From NCBI GenBank assembly GCA_040389965.1, contig JAZJZF010000001.1, forward strand, positions 1-64,000: 64,000 bases of DNA. Direction: 5' to 3'. Made by a program: the position numbers and the translations under genes. Positions 35,257 through 44,103 of this stretch are shown here, piece by piece. The notes beneath the pieces were generated by a model. That model saw nothing but the letters and a program-made list of their open reading frames with translations, did no database searches and was not told the origin of the DNA. The stretch's first letter is position 1. Each line of letters starts with the position of its first letter. The stretch comes from UBA4416 sp040389965 (GTDB lineage: Bacteria; Bacteroidota; Bacteroidia; B-17B0; Aurantibacillaceae).

Positions 35257-35658
35257 TTATTTAATGCTGTCGCAGTTACAGTTGGCAATGGCGGGTTCCA
35301 GTTTAATATCGCTAATGTAGGTTAACGTGTCTCTGTCTTCCGCTACCAGCGAGTAACGCAAAGCATGCGCTTCTTTTGACTGTAAATAATAATAGCCATA
35401 GGGTTTCTGATGCACCTCGCTCAGGTCATAATTTACTACCATATCCCTTAAGGTTACTTTGAAGCCATTTTCAGTAAGCACCAGGCATTTCAATTTGCAT
35501 TTTGCTTTTTCGCCTAGCTGTAAGGATTGGTGGCTTAACTCAAGAATCTTTAATTCATTAGGGCTTGAGCAGCCTTTTTTATTTAAGATCATGATCAGGA
35601 TAATACTTCCCGGAATAAAACCAATTAAAAAGAAACGAAAACGTTGCCAGAAAGACAT
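35257..35658 (-). CDS. small membrane-anchored protein, DUF4258-like
   Basis: The 133-residue protein has a single N-terminal membrane segment (about 9-25, FFLIGFIPGSIILIMIL) followed by a soluble domain that should face the periplasm. Flavobacterial DUF4258 proteins with the same layout are encoded beside alanine dehydrogenase, as here, so I assign it tentatively to that group; motif similarity is weak. It ends with CNCDS. The gene lies between ald and the WcaF-like gene, with 9 bases to the latter. Confidence 0.6.
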   Translation of the reverse strand: MSFWQRFRFFLIGFIPGSIILIMILNKKGCSSPNELKILELSHQSLQLGEKAKCKLKCLVLTENGFKVTLRDMVVNYDLSEVHQKPYGYYYLQSKEAHALRYSLVAEDRDTLTYISDIKLEPAIANCNCDSIK

Positions 35659-35760
35659 ATGAATTAGAAATTTAAAATGTTGAATTAAAAAGTGTGAAGT
35701 TAAAATTTATTTAGTGAAACACCCACATTTTGAAATTTTCATTCTCAATTTACAATTCTT

Positions 35761-36978
35761 TTACATCGCTGCCATTAACAAATTAATGTCTTTAAACGGC
35801 AGGTTAAACGTTTCGCCCAAAAACTGGTTGGTTAAAATACCATTGTACATGTATACACCTGTTCTTACACCCACATCTTTTCTTACCAGGCTATCAAAAC
35901 CACCCTCATCGCCCATAGAAATAAGGATCTGCTGAAAGATATTACTGAACGCATAAGAGGCTGTACGAGCCACACGAGAAGGAATATTAGGTACACAATA
36001 ATGTACTACACCATGTTTTCTAAATACGGGTCTTGTATGATTGGTAACTTCCGAGGTTTCAAATACGCCGCCCTGGTCAATACTCACATCAATAATAACA
36101 GAACCGGTTTTCATTTCAGCAACCATGTTTTCTGATACAATACAAGGCGTTCTTCCTTTAAGGGCACGTAAAGCACCAATGGCAACATCGGCCGATTTTA
36201 AATGCTTTTCCAGCACTTTAGGAACAATAACAGAAGTAAAGATGCGAGTGCCCAGCTGGCTTTGTAAACGGCGTAAGCGTGAGGTTGAATTGTCAAATAC
36301 TTTTACAGTAGCTCCTAATCCCAGGGCGGCCCTGGCTGCAAATTCGCCTACAGTTCCGGCGCCTATAATAACTACTTCGGTTGGTGAAATACCACTGATA
36401 CCGCCTAATATGGCACCAACGCCATTATTGGCATTGCTCAGTAATTCGGCAGCCACCAATATGGAAGTGCCCCCTGCAATTTCCCCCATGGCTCTGATTA
36501 CCGGAAAAATACCGGCATCATCCGTAATCATATCGAAAGCAACGCAATTTAATTTTTTAGCAATGAGTTTCTTTAAAAAGTCTTCGGGTTGTACGGTGAG
36601 TTGTAATGCAGAGAACAGCGTTTGCTTGGTTTGCATCATTTCTATTTCCTCAAGAGTAGGAGGGGCAATTTTTAAGATAATGTCTGCTTTAAATACATCC
36701 TGGGGTGAGTATACAATTTCTGCTCCGGCTTCGCTATAATCGCTATCCTCAAAGTGGGCTGCAGAGCCTGCTCCGGCTTCTACCACAATACGGTGGCCAT
36801 GATTGGCAAGTAAAGCAACAGCATCGGGTACAAGCGGCACCCTGTTTTCCTGGAACGCCATTTCTTTTGGGATACCAATGTATAATTTGCCTTTTTTACG
36901 GGCTACTTCAAGCATTTCCTCCTGAGGGGCATAGCCACCTTTGGTCAGGGAAAACAACACATCTTTCGTCATTACCAT
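35761..36978 (-). CDS. ald: alanine dehydrogenase
   Basis: The 405-residue enzyme interconverts L-alanine and pyruvate with NAD. Visible elements are the N-terminal IGIPKEMAFQENRVPLVPDA (about 33-52), the substrate-binding catalytic-domain segments and the Rossmann motif VVIIGAGTVGEFAARAALGLG. The end of the catalytic core, VIIDVSIDQGGVFETS, has the usual Asp, and VPNIPSRVARTASYA is conserved. A short N-terminal extension of about 30 residues precedes the domain. An ATG two codons downstream (36972) is an equally good start. Confidence 0.93.
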   Translation of the reverse strand: MVMTKDVLFSLTKGGYAPQEEMLEVARKKGKLYIGIPKEMAFQENRVPLVPDAVALLANHGHRIVVEAGAGSAAHFEDSDYSEAGAEIVYSPQDVFKADIILKIAPPTLEEIEMMQTKQTLFSALQLTVQPEDFLKKLIAKKLNCVAFDMITDDAGIFPVIRAMGEIAGGTSILVAAELLSNANNGVGAILGGISGISPTEVVIIGAGTVGEFAARAALGLGATVKVFDNSTSRLRRLQSQLGTRIFTSVIVPKVLEKHLKSADVAIGALRALKGRTPCIVSENMVAEMKTGSVIIDVSIDQGGVFETSEVTNHTRPVFRKHGVVHYCVPNIPSRVARTASYAFSNIFQQILISMGDEGGFDSLVRKDVGVRTGVYMYNGILTNQFLGETFNLPFKDINLLMAAM

Positions 36979-36990
36979 AGTTCCTGTATT

Positions 36991-37701
36991 TTAATATCCG
37001 CTTCCGTGAAAGCGGGGTGCGTTACAATTATCCAATTTTTTTTCGGGCCTGTAAATAATACCGATCCTTAATTCCCAGGTGCGGTTATTAAATACCATAT
37101 TAGCCATCTTTTTAGGAATAAGGTCGGGGTTATAATGCAGTTCTACAAAGGGTTTAAATTTGCTATAGGTTACAAATTCGTAGCCAATTGCTATATCCGG
37201 ACTGAAATTTATTTTAGGCAGCGCTCCTACAACAGTAGGGTAGATGGTAATAGAGCGTTGTAAGTTGTACTCTATACGCCCGCCTATCATCCAGTAGGGT
37301 GTACCACGATAGCCTTCGTTAAAAAATATTTTAGCGTAGTTGTTCCATTGAATGTAAGAAAGCGCATTAGCCGTAGCAGGTCCGCGATCACTGCTAACAG
37401 GAGATAGAAAAGGATGTTCTACGGCACCTTTATTACAATATTCAAGTTCGGTTTGCCAGCGTATATGATCGTATTTTAAGAATTCGCCCAGTATTCCTAC
37501 ACTCCAGCTTACATATTCGGCCGACTTATGTGAAGGTGCAGCAAATTTATTACTGTAGATGCTATCAGGTGCAGAAAGATTATTATACCGGTGGCGTGAT
37601 GTGGTTACTCCTATAAAAATACCAACACCTCTTACAAACTGTGCATGCACTTCAAAAGACAAGTACATTAAAACACATAGAGCGATCACTTTTTTAGCCA
37701 T
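36991..37701 (-). CDS. outer-membrane beta-barrel protein, unknown function
   Basis: The 236-residue protein has a signal peptide ending in HAQ and amphipathic strands consistent with an eight- or ten-stranded barrel (YWMIGGRIEYNLQR, FSPDIAIGYEFVTY, WELRIGIIYRPE). I do not recognise the family beyond a general porin/PorT-like look. It lies 4 bases after fabD and 12 bases before ald, so it belongs to the same transcript. Confidence 0.7.
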   Translation of the reverse strand: MAKKVIALCVLMYLSFEVHAQFVRGVGIFIGVTTSRHRYNNLSAPDSIYSNKFAAPSHKSAEYVSWSVGILGEFLKYDHIRWQTELEYCNKGAVEHPFLSPVSSDRGPATANALSYIQWNNYAKIFFNEGYRGTPYWMIGGRIEYNLQRSITIYPTVVGALPKINFSPDIAIGYEFVTYSKFKPFVELHYNPDLIPKKMANMVFNNRTWELRIGIIYRPEKKLDNCNAPRFHGSGY

Positions 37702-37705
37702 AATT

Positions 37706-38593
37706 TTATGCGCTTGTGGTTTCTACTGTAGAATTTACTTTTTTTACTAATCCTTGTAATACTTTACCCGGGCCAACTTCTGTAAAGTGAGTGGCTCCAT
37801 CGGCAATCATTTGCGCAACTGTTTGGGTCCATTTTACAGGAGCTGTGAGTTGCGATACTAAATTTTTCCTGATCTCATCAGGATTTGATACGGCGTTAGC
37901 GGTAACGTTTTGGTATACCGGACAAACAGGCTGGTTAAACGTGGTAGCATTGATAGCGGCTTCTAATTCAAGCCTTGCAGGCTCCATTAACGGCGAATGA
38001 AATGCTCCACCTACAGGCAATACCAAAGCACGTTTGGCTCCTGCTGCTTTCATCTTTTCGCAAGCAATGTTTATACCTTCAATAGATCCTGAAATAACCA
38101 ATTGGCCGGGACAGTTATAATTAGCGGCAACCACCACGTGTCCGCTATCGGTAATTTCTTTACAAATGCTTTCTATAATGCTGTCATCTAAATTAAGTAC
38201 GGCAGCCATGGTGGAAGGATTGATCTCGCAGGCTTTCTGCATGGCCATGGCACGTTTCGATACCAGTGTTAACGCACTTTCGAACGTAAGCGTTTTATTT
38301 GATACTAAGGCTGAAAATTCGCCTAAAGAATGCCCTGCAACCATATCAGGAGTAAATGAATCGCCCATGGTAGCTGCTAAAATAACAGAATGCAGGAAAA
38401 TGGCGGGTTGAGTAACTTTGGTTTGTTTGAGTTCTTCATCAGTTCCTTTAAACATGATGTCGGTAATGGTAAATCCTAAAATGTCGTTGGCCTGATGAAA
38501 TAGTTTTTTTGCAAGTTCAGAATTGTCATAAAGATCCTTTCCCATTCCGGAAAACTGGGAACCTTGACCAGGGAATATAAATGCTCTTTTCAT
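37706..38593 (-). CDS. fabD: malonyl-CoA:ACP transacylase
   Basis: FabD moves malonyl groups from CoA to acyl carrier protein to feed fatty-acid synthesis. The 295-residue protein begins AFIFPGQGSQFSGMGKDLY, has the nucleophile elbow GHSLGEF with Ser89, the Arg in SKRAMAMQ and the catalytic His in GGAFHSPLM. Length is normal. It leads the minus-strand series fabD, beta-barrel, ald, DUF4258-like, wcaF-like. Near-consensus TATATTTA (38630-38637, minus strand) may be its promoter. Confidence 0.96.
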   Translation of the reverse strand: MKRAFIFPGQGSQFSGMGKDLYDNSELAKKLFHQANDILGFTITDIMFKGTDEELKQTKVTQPAIFLHSVILAATMGDSFTPDMVAGHSLGEFSALVSNKTLTFESALTLVSKRAMAMQKACEINPSTMAAVLNLDDSIIESICKEITDSGHVVVAANYNCPGQLVISGSIEGINIACEKMKAAGAKRALVLPVGGAFHSPLMEPARLELEAAINATTFNQPVCPVYQNVTANAVSNPDEIRKNLVSQLTAPVKWTQTVAQMIADGATHFTEVGPGKVLQGLVKKVNSTVETTSA

Positions 38594-38822
38594 TTACTAG
38601 TAAGAAGGTTTTTGTTTGAGTTTAAACCATAAATATAAGAAAAAGGACGGAAAATTTAAAGCGTTACGTAAATTAAGTAACTAACGACCTTGTGTTAAAA
38701 GAGCTTTTATACGGTATTCTTAAAATAGTGACCAGTTAAGAGATGAACTCTACCACTTGCAAAGTCAAATGCTGAATACATTCATATGCAGCCTAACTTT
38801 AAGTAACTAAAACCAAAGTTAT

Positions 38823-39350
38823 ATGAAACCACTTTACTTAAAACTAAATTGTAGCACTTTTCTTTACAGAAGCTTATGCGCACTTTTTGCTGTATTAATA
38901 TTAAACAGCGTAAATGCCCAGGTTATTAAGATGTCCAAAAAGGAAAAACAGCACCGCCTCATGATTGCTTATAAAATGGATCATTTCTACCTCGATCCGA
39001 CTGTTTTAATGAATGAGCTGATCTGGCAGAATAAATTCTCGGGTGGCAATGACTATGCAGAGGAGATCAAATACCTGAACATGGCTTATGAAAAGATTGA
39101 ATTTACTTACGGGCAAAAAGAATTCAGGAACATGGCGGAGGATAAGATCTACCACCATGTACTGAAACTCCTGACAAAGCTCATTTGTGAAGGGAAAGTG
39201 TTTCACATCGACAGGCATACCAAAAAGCCCAGTGTAACACTCACTATGAGGATCTGTGAAGAGAAAGAAGCAGGTTATGCATCTCTTATCACACAAAAGG
39301 GAAAAGTAATATTTGATTGCGACGGACATTACCTGCCGCAGGCAAAGTAA
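38823..39350 (+). CDS. small secreted protein, unknown function
   Basis: The 175-residue protein has a long basic N-terminus and a signal sequence that ends at about residue 33 (NSVNAQ), giving a mature protein of about 142 residues rich in charged and aromatic residues. No domain is recognised. It contains no cysteine pairs that suggest cofactor binding. It stands alone and converges with the AddB-like gene. A 12-base direct repeat (TTAAGTAACTAA) occurs twice upstream, the second copy ending 12 bases before the ATG. Confidence 0.65.
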   Translation: MKPLYLKLNCSTFLYRSLCALFAVLILNSVNAQVIKMSKKEKQHRLMIAYKMDHFYLDPTVLMNELIWQNKFSGGNDYAEEIKYLNMAYEKIEFTYGQKEFRNMAEDKIYHHVLKLLTKLICEGKVFHIDRHTKKPSVTLTMRICEEKEAGYASLITQKGKVIFDCDGHYLPQAK

Positions 39351-39376
39351 GCTTAGATGAAGCTAGGCAACCCTGA

Positions 39377-42235
39377 TCAGCTCACATTGCAAATACCGGC
39401 ATACGCACAGTACTCGCATTTTTTTAGATCTTCTGTCTGGTCAAATAACAGGTCTTTATCAATGATCGAGGCTATTTTTTGTTTCAAATGAGATTCAAAT
39501 TCTGCGAGAAGCTCATGCGTAAAATTTAAAGCCCCTTCCTGTTTACTTTCAGTCAATATAAATTTGGGTTGTTCTTCAAATTTTTTAAAAGGAATAATGC
39601 AGGGTTGAAGTTCTTCGGGACTTGCTAATTTATTTTTTACAACCAGCCAGGCGTACATAAAGAGCTGCAACATTTTGTTGTATTTACTGTCTGTGAAAAG
39701 TTCTTCAAAACCGGTAAACTTAAATTTATCGTCGGTTTTTACCGAGGATTTATAATCAATGACCCTTATTTTATTTCCCAGCTTATCAATTCTATCAGCC
39801 GAGCCTTTTATAAAAACTTCTGTTTCTTTTCCGTCTATCATAATAAGAACGGAGGCTATTAGTGGCTTTTCGAGATCAATAAGGCTTAGGAGCTCGTTTG
39901 TTTTCTGTGAACGTTGTATCAGTTTCAGATCGTTTTTCAAAAGCTTATGCACATATTCATACAATACTTTACGCTGTAAGAAATTTTTGCCAAACTGGCT
40001 TTCTTTCTGACTGAAATAATTTTGAAAGATACCATTAACGGTTTCTTCAGTTCTTGTCTGGCATTGTTTAATATCACTTTCAGTTAATACCCTGCCAATA
40101 AAAGGCTTATAAAGCAATTCCAGCGATTCGTGTAAGATAGAGCCTTGTGTATTGGCTTCTGCGCTCTCTTCTACATCTTCTGTTTCTTTTATTCCGGCAC
40201 CATATCTGAAAAAAAATCTCAAAGCACAATCCTTATAGGTGATCAACGCGGAAGGACTTAAGCCGCTATATTCGTCGAGAGTGGTTAATTTTTTTAAGAT
40301 GGGTAATATATTAAAATCTGTTTTGGCAAATGAAATCACATTTCGTGAACTGGCTTTTAACGTTCCGCCATTCAACATTTTTTCAGTGATCGTATTCTGC
40401 GGATTATATTTTTCGAGTTCGAACTGAAGTTGCGTAATAAAACGGCTTTTTTCGCCCGTGCCTAATACACTTTGTTCTGTATTATAGGTTATTAAAACAT
40501 TGCTTGTTCTTTGCAACAAACGGTAAAAGTGATAGGCATAAATAGCATCTTTATGGCCATAAAGTGGCATGCCGAAATACCTTTTAAGGTCGTTGGGAAT
40601 GAATGAATTTGCTGATTTGCCCGAAGGTAACACGCCTTCGTTAACTCCAAGAATCATAATATTCTCAAAATCTAGGGTTCTCGTTTCCAATACACCCATT
40701 ATTTGCAAGCCCTGCAAAGGCTCTCCTATAAAGGGAACGGAGGCGGTGCCAATAACCTGTTTGTACAAACTTTTTAAGGTAAGCAGCGAGTTAAGATATT
40801 CCTGCGAGTTAATAAGGCTTTGTAAACGGTTAAAATATTTTGTGAATACATGCAGGTATTCTAACTCGGCAGATGATAAGCGAAGGGCTTCCTCTTCAGA
40901 AATATTGAAGGCGTTAATGATCGTTGTAATGGCTTCGATACCATCTTTTGATTGCCGCCAGTTAGCAAACAGATTTTGAATATGCCGGTAATCGGCCCCA
41001 AACAGGTCCTGCAGCATACCTGCAGTTAACCAGACGTAATTTTTATCAATGATCTTCTGTATAACCGATTGTAATTCGATAGAAGGGTGAAAGGATAAAA
41101 AATATTTTTTAAAAAATGCATTTTGCAAAATCTTAAAAACGTCTTTGAAATAATAGGAAGAATTACTTTCTGCTTTTTGTCCCGATTGATGCAGGTTAAT
41201 GAGGTTATCAACAAAGTCGTATAAAGGTGAAAGGCGTAAAGGATATTCCATGGTGACGTTTACATGTTGTACTTCCTTTGGTAATTGGTTAAGCACAGGA
41301 AATAACAGACTTTCATCAGCCAGCACAATGGCAATTTTACTCAGTGTTTTGCCTTCGGCAATCCATTTATCGAGTTGTTGCGACACAACCTGCGCCTGAC
41401 CAACCTGTTTTGGAACGGCAACAATATCAATGTGCTTGGGAATATCTTTAAAATCGGTACCGGCTTTGTGTTTATTGCTAAACCATGTATTATTAAAATT
41501 TTCCCTCAGAAATAATCCTGCTTCATAATTTTCGTTGTTCACGTAATACTCATCGGCATCCCACAATATATCTGCTTTCTTTTCTTTTACCCAATCCGAA
41601 AAAATAAGTGTTTCCGCTTTATTAAGCGCATTGAAGCCACAGATCAGTATTTTGGAAAATGGATCCATATAGGCATTTGATTTGTACAGTTCAACCGATT
41701 TCCTGTACATTAAACCCTGATACGCTTGTTTTTTGCTCAACAGTAACTTTGAGAGTTCCTCATAAATATCGCCCATTTGCGACATGAAATTGCAATAATC
41801 CTGTTGAGTAGGGGTTAGGTTACTTTCACTCAGCGACCAATTTTCGATTTCTTTTATTTCCTTCAGATTTTGGTACAAAGCTTTTGTATCAATTAAATAC
41901 CTGTCGGCCTCGTTAAAATCCTGAAGCATTAAATTACCCCACTTCGAAAAAGAATCGAAAGGCTCGGCTTTCTCCTTTAAAACAGTGCAATAGGCAATGT
42001 ACAAGTCGCAGATCAGGTCAATGCTATCTGCCTGTTGTAATCCGGAAAGCCCTGAAACAAGCTCTTCAGCACTGATAATGGTTGGTAGCCATATTGTTTT
42101 GTTGTATACTTTGGCCAGATGCTGTTTAAGGTATAAAGCTCCCCGTTTATTAGGTAAAATGACACAAAGATGCTCCGTTTGAGCTTGGTAATGCTCAAAA
42201 ATATACTGTGCTGTACGGTATAAAAATGGGGTCAT
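39377..42235 (-). CDS. PD-(D/E)XK nuclease family protein (AddB-like)
   Basis: The 952-residue protein resembles AddB/RexB, the helicase-inactive nuclease subunit of the recombination enzyme that processes double-strand breaks. The N-terminus (CVILPNKRGALYLKQHL, about 24-40) corresponds to the UvrD-like fold. The C-terminal nuclease domain contains IRVIDYKSSVKTDDKFKFTG with the catalytic D-x-K. Four cysteines for the AddB iron-sulphur cluster are visible: one in YKDCALRFFFRYG and three in KKCEYCAYAGICN at the end. The helicase partner AddA is not next to it in this window. Confidence 0.9.
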   Translation of the reverse strand: MTPFLYRTAQYIFEHYQAQTEHLCVILPNKRGALYLKQHLAKVYNKTIWLPTIISAEELVSGLSGLQQADSIDLICDLYIAYCTVLKEKAEPFDSFSKWGNLMLQDFNEADRYLIDTKALYQNLKEIKEIENWSLSESNLTPTQQDYCNFMSQMGDIYEELSKLLLSKKQAYQGLMYRKSVELYKSNAYMDPFSKILICGFNALNKAETLIFSDWVKEKKADILWDADEYYVNNENYEAGLFLRENFNNTWFSNKHKAGTDFKDIPKHIDIVAVPKQVGQAQVVSQQLDKWIAEGKTLSKIAIVLADESLLFPVLNQLPKEVQHVNVTMEYPLRLSPLYDFVDNLINLHQSGQKAESNSSYYFKDVFKILQNAFFKKYFLSFHPSIELQSVIQKIIDKNYVWLTAGMLQDLFGADYRHIQNLFANWRQSKDGIEAITTIINAFNISEEEALRLSSAELEYLHVFTKYFNRLQSLINSQEYLNSLLTLKSLYKQVIGTASVPFIGEPLQGLQIMGVLETRTLDFENIMILGVNEGVLPSGKSANSFIPNDLKRYFGMPLYGHKDAIYAYHFYRLLQRTSNVLITYNTEQSVLGTGEKSRFITQLQFELEKYNPQNTITEKMLNGGTLKASSRNVISFAKTDFNILPILKKLTTLDEYSGLSPSALITYKDCALRFFFRYGAGIKETEDVEESAEANTQGSILHESLELLYKPFIGRVLTESDIKQCQTRTEETVNGIFQNYFSQKESQFGKNFLQRKVLYEYVHKLLKNDLKLIQRSQKTNELLSLIDLEKPLIASVLIMIDGKETEVFIKGSADRIDKLGNKIRVIDYKSSVKTDDKFKFTGFEELFTDSKYNKMLQLFMYAWLVVKNKLASPEELQPCIIPFKKFEEQPKFILTESKQEGALNFTHELLAEFESHLKQKIASIIDKDLLFDQTEDLKKCEYCAYAGICNVS

Positions 42236-42337
42236 AGGAAACGGTGTATCAATCTAGAAAAATACTAAAAAACACTGCGTTATGCTAATTAATTATTTAA
42301 TTTTGCGCATACGAATTTTACCAATGCCACTACTTTT

Positions 42338-42416
42338 TTTCCGTTTATGTAGAAGGATAGTTGACAGTGCTTTTTTAGTTAAATTTACGTTGCATTTCTA
42401 TTATAATAAACGGAAA
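42338..42416. repeat. 11-bp inverted repeat upstream of the TolC/HlyD genes
   Basis: TTTCCGTTTAT (42338-42348) and its exact reverse complement ATAAACGGAAA (42406-42416) flank 57 bases. A perfect -7 element TAATTTTG lies at 42298-42305, about 35 bases earlier. The pair may form a leader hairpin or two operator half-sites. Confidence 0.4.
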
Positions 42417-42510
42417 CAGAATATATGAATTACCGGGTTGCTTTAATACAAAATTAAATACTACAATAACGGAAAATCATATGCCAATTAAAAGCAATAA
42501 AATTAAAAAC

Positions 42511-43932
42511 ATGAAACATTTTATTTACGGACTTATTTTTTTCGGTGTATCACATACCCTTTCTTCCCAGTCTAATACCTGGGATTTGCAAAAGTGTATT
42601 GACTATGCGCAAAAAAACAATATCACTTTAAAGCAGTCAGAATTAAATACCTTTATCAGCAAAAATAATGCTACGCAAAGTAAAGCAGCTATTTTACCAA
42701 CCATTAATGCCGGTGCGCAGCACACTTATAACTTTGGTAGAACAATTGACCGTTACACCAATACCTTTGCAAATACTCAGGTTCTGTCGCAAAACTTTTT
42801 CCTTTCCAGCAATGTTCTGCTATGGTCGGGCTTAGCGCAGTACAATAACATAAAGGCCAATGAATATAATTACCTTTCGAGTTCCGAAAATTATCAGCAG
42901 CAAAAAAACGACCTGGCTTTAAATGTGGCTACAGCTTATATCAATGTTATATTTACAGATGAGTTGATACAGGTTTCGCAAAATCAGTTCAATATCTCAA
43001 AACAACAGCTTAACCGTACCGAAAAATTATCAGAAGCCGGAACAGTGGCTAAGAGTGCTGTTTTTGATATAAAGGCACAAATGGCTAATGATCAGGTTGG
43101 TTTAACGAATGCTGAAAATAATTACCAGATAGCATTGCTGAACTTAATTCAGTTATTGAATATAAATATGGACAGCCTTAAAAATTTCACAATAGTAAAA
43201 CCTGATATTGAAGTGTTGAACTATGAGCTGGCAACTATTTCTGTACAACATATTTACGAAGAAGCCTTAAAAAACCAGCACTCGGTTAAAAGCGCCAATT
43301 ATGGATTACTGGCAGCCGAAAAAAATCTGGATGTAGCCAAGGGAAAAGTAAGCCCTACATTAAGTGCTACGGGTACTCTGGGAACAGGTACATCGGGCTT
43401 GGATAAAAATGTGGTGAGTACAACTCTAAACGGGGCTGATCCCATTGGTATAACTTCAGGTGGTGATATTGTTTATCAACCGCATTATGATATTGTGACT
43501 GCTAAAAAACCATTTGCCGATCAGTTTAAAGATAACGTCAATAAAAGTGTTGGATTTACATTGTCTGTACCTATTTTTAATGGCTTACAAACATACACAG
43601 GAGTACAGAATGCAAAGATCAGTGCTCTTAACGCAAAGTATTCGCAAGACCTTGTTGCCCAGAATCTATATAAGACCATTGCCCAGGCATATGTAAATGC
43701 GAAAGCAAGTTTAAATAAATACAATGCAAATAAGGCTTCGGTTGAAGCAGCGCAGCAATCGTTTAATTTTGCAGAACAGAAATATAATGTTGGTAACATC
43801 AGCACATTCGATTTTAATGATGCTAAAACACGTTTACAAAGTTCACAGAGTAATCTTGTACAAGCAAAATACGATTACGTCTTCAGATTAAAAGTATTGG
43901 ATTATTATCAGGGGAAAGCGTTAACGTTATAA
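42511..43932 (+). CDS. TolC family outer-membrane efflux protein
   Basis: The channel protein starts best at ATG 42511, which gives a compact signal peptide (MKHFIYGLIFFGVSHTLSSQ); the ATG at 42481 only adds ten polar residues. The body shows the paired TolC helical repeats: WDLQKCIDYAQKNNITLKQS near the start, INAGAQHTYNFGRTIDRYTN, and VPIFNGLQTYTGVQNAKISA in the second half. It forms the outer-membrane duct. The HlyD-type adaptor gene follows after 171 bases. No inner-membrane pump gene is adjacent, so the transporter partner must be elsewhere. Confidence 0.93.
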   Translation: MKHFIYGLIFFGVSHTLSSQSNTWDLQKCIDYAQKNNITLKQSELNTFISKNNATQSKAAILPTINAGAQHTYNFGRTIDRYTNTFANTQVLSQNFFLSSNVLLWSGLAQYNNIKANEYNYLSSSENYQQQKNDLALNVATAYINVIFTDELIQVSQNQFNISKQQLNRTEKLSEAGTVAKSAVFDIKAQMANDQVGLTNAENNYQIALLNLIQLLNINMDSLKNFTIVKPDIEVLNYELATISVQHIYEEALKNQHSVKSANYGLLAAEKNLDVAKGKVSPTLSATGTLGTGTSGLDKNVVSTTLNGADPIGITSGGDIVYQPHYDIVTAKKPFADQFKDNVNKSVGFTLSVPIFNGLQTYTGVQNAKISALNAKYSQDLVAQNLYKTIAQAYVNAKASLNKYNANKASVEAAQQSFNFAEQKYNVGNISTFDFNDAKTRLQSSQSNLVQAKYDYVFRLKVLDYYQGKALTL

Positions 43933-44049
43933 ATAAAAAAGAGTGTCCCATAGATTATGGAGAAATCATTCAGAGGTAAATAAGTTTTCAAGAAAAATGG
44001 GATATAAAATAAATTGATTAATAAACTATAATTAAAACTAACCCTTTGC

Positions 44050-44057
44050 TAGCTTTG
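44050..44057 (+). promoter_or_regulatory. candidate -7 promoter element for the HlyD-like gene
   Basis: TAGCTTTG matches TAnnTTTG exactly, 46 bases before the ATG at 44104, so the adaptor may be transcribed independently of tolC. Confidence 0.45.
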
Positions 44058-44103
44058 TGCTAAACTTTGTTTTCTCTACGGTTAAACAACAACTATTACA
44101 TAT

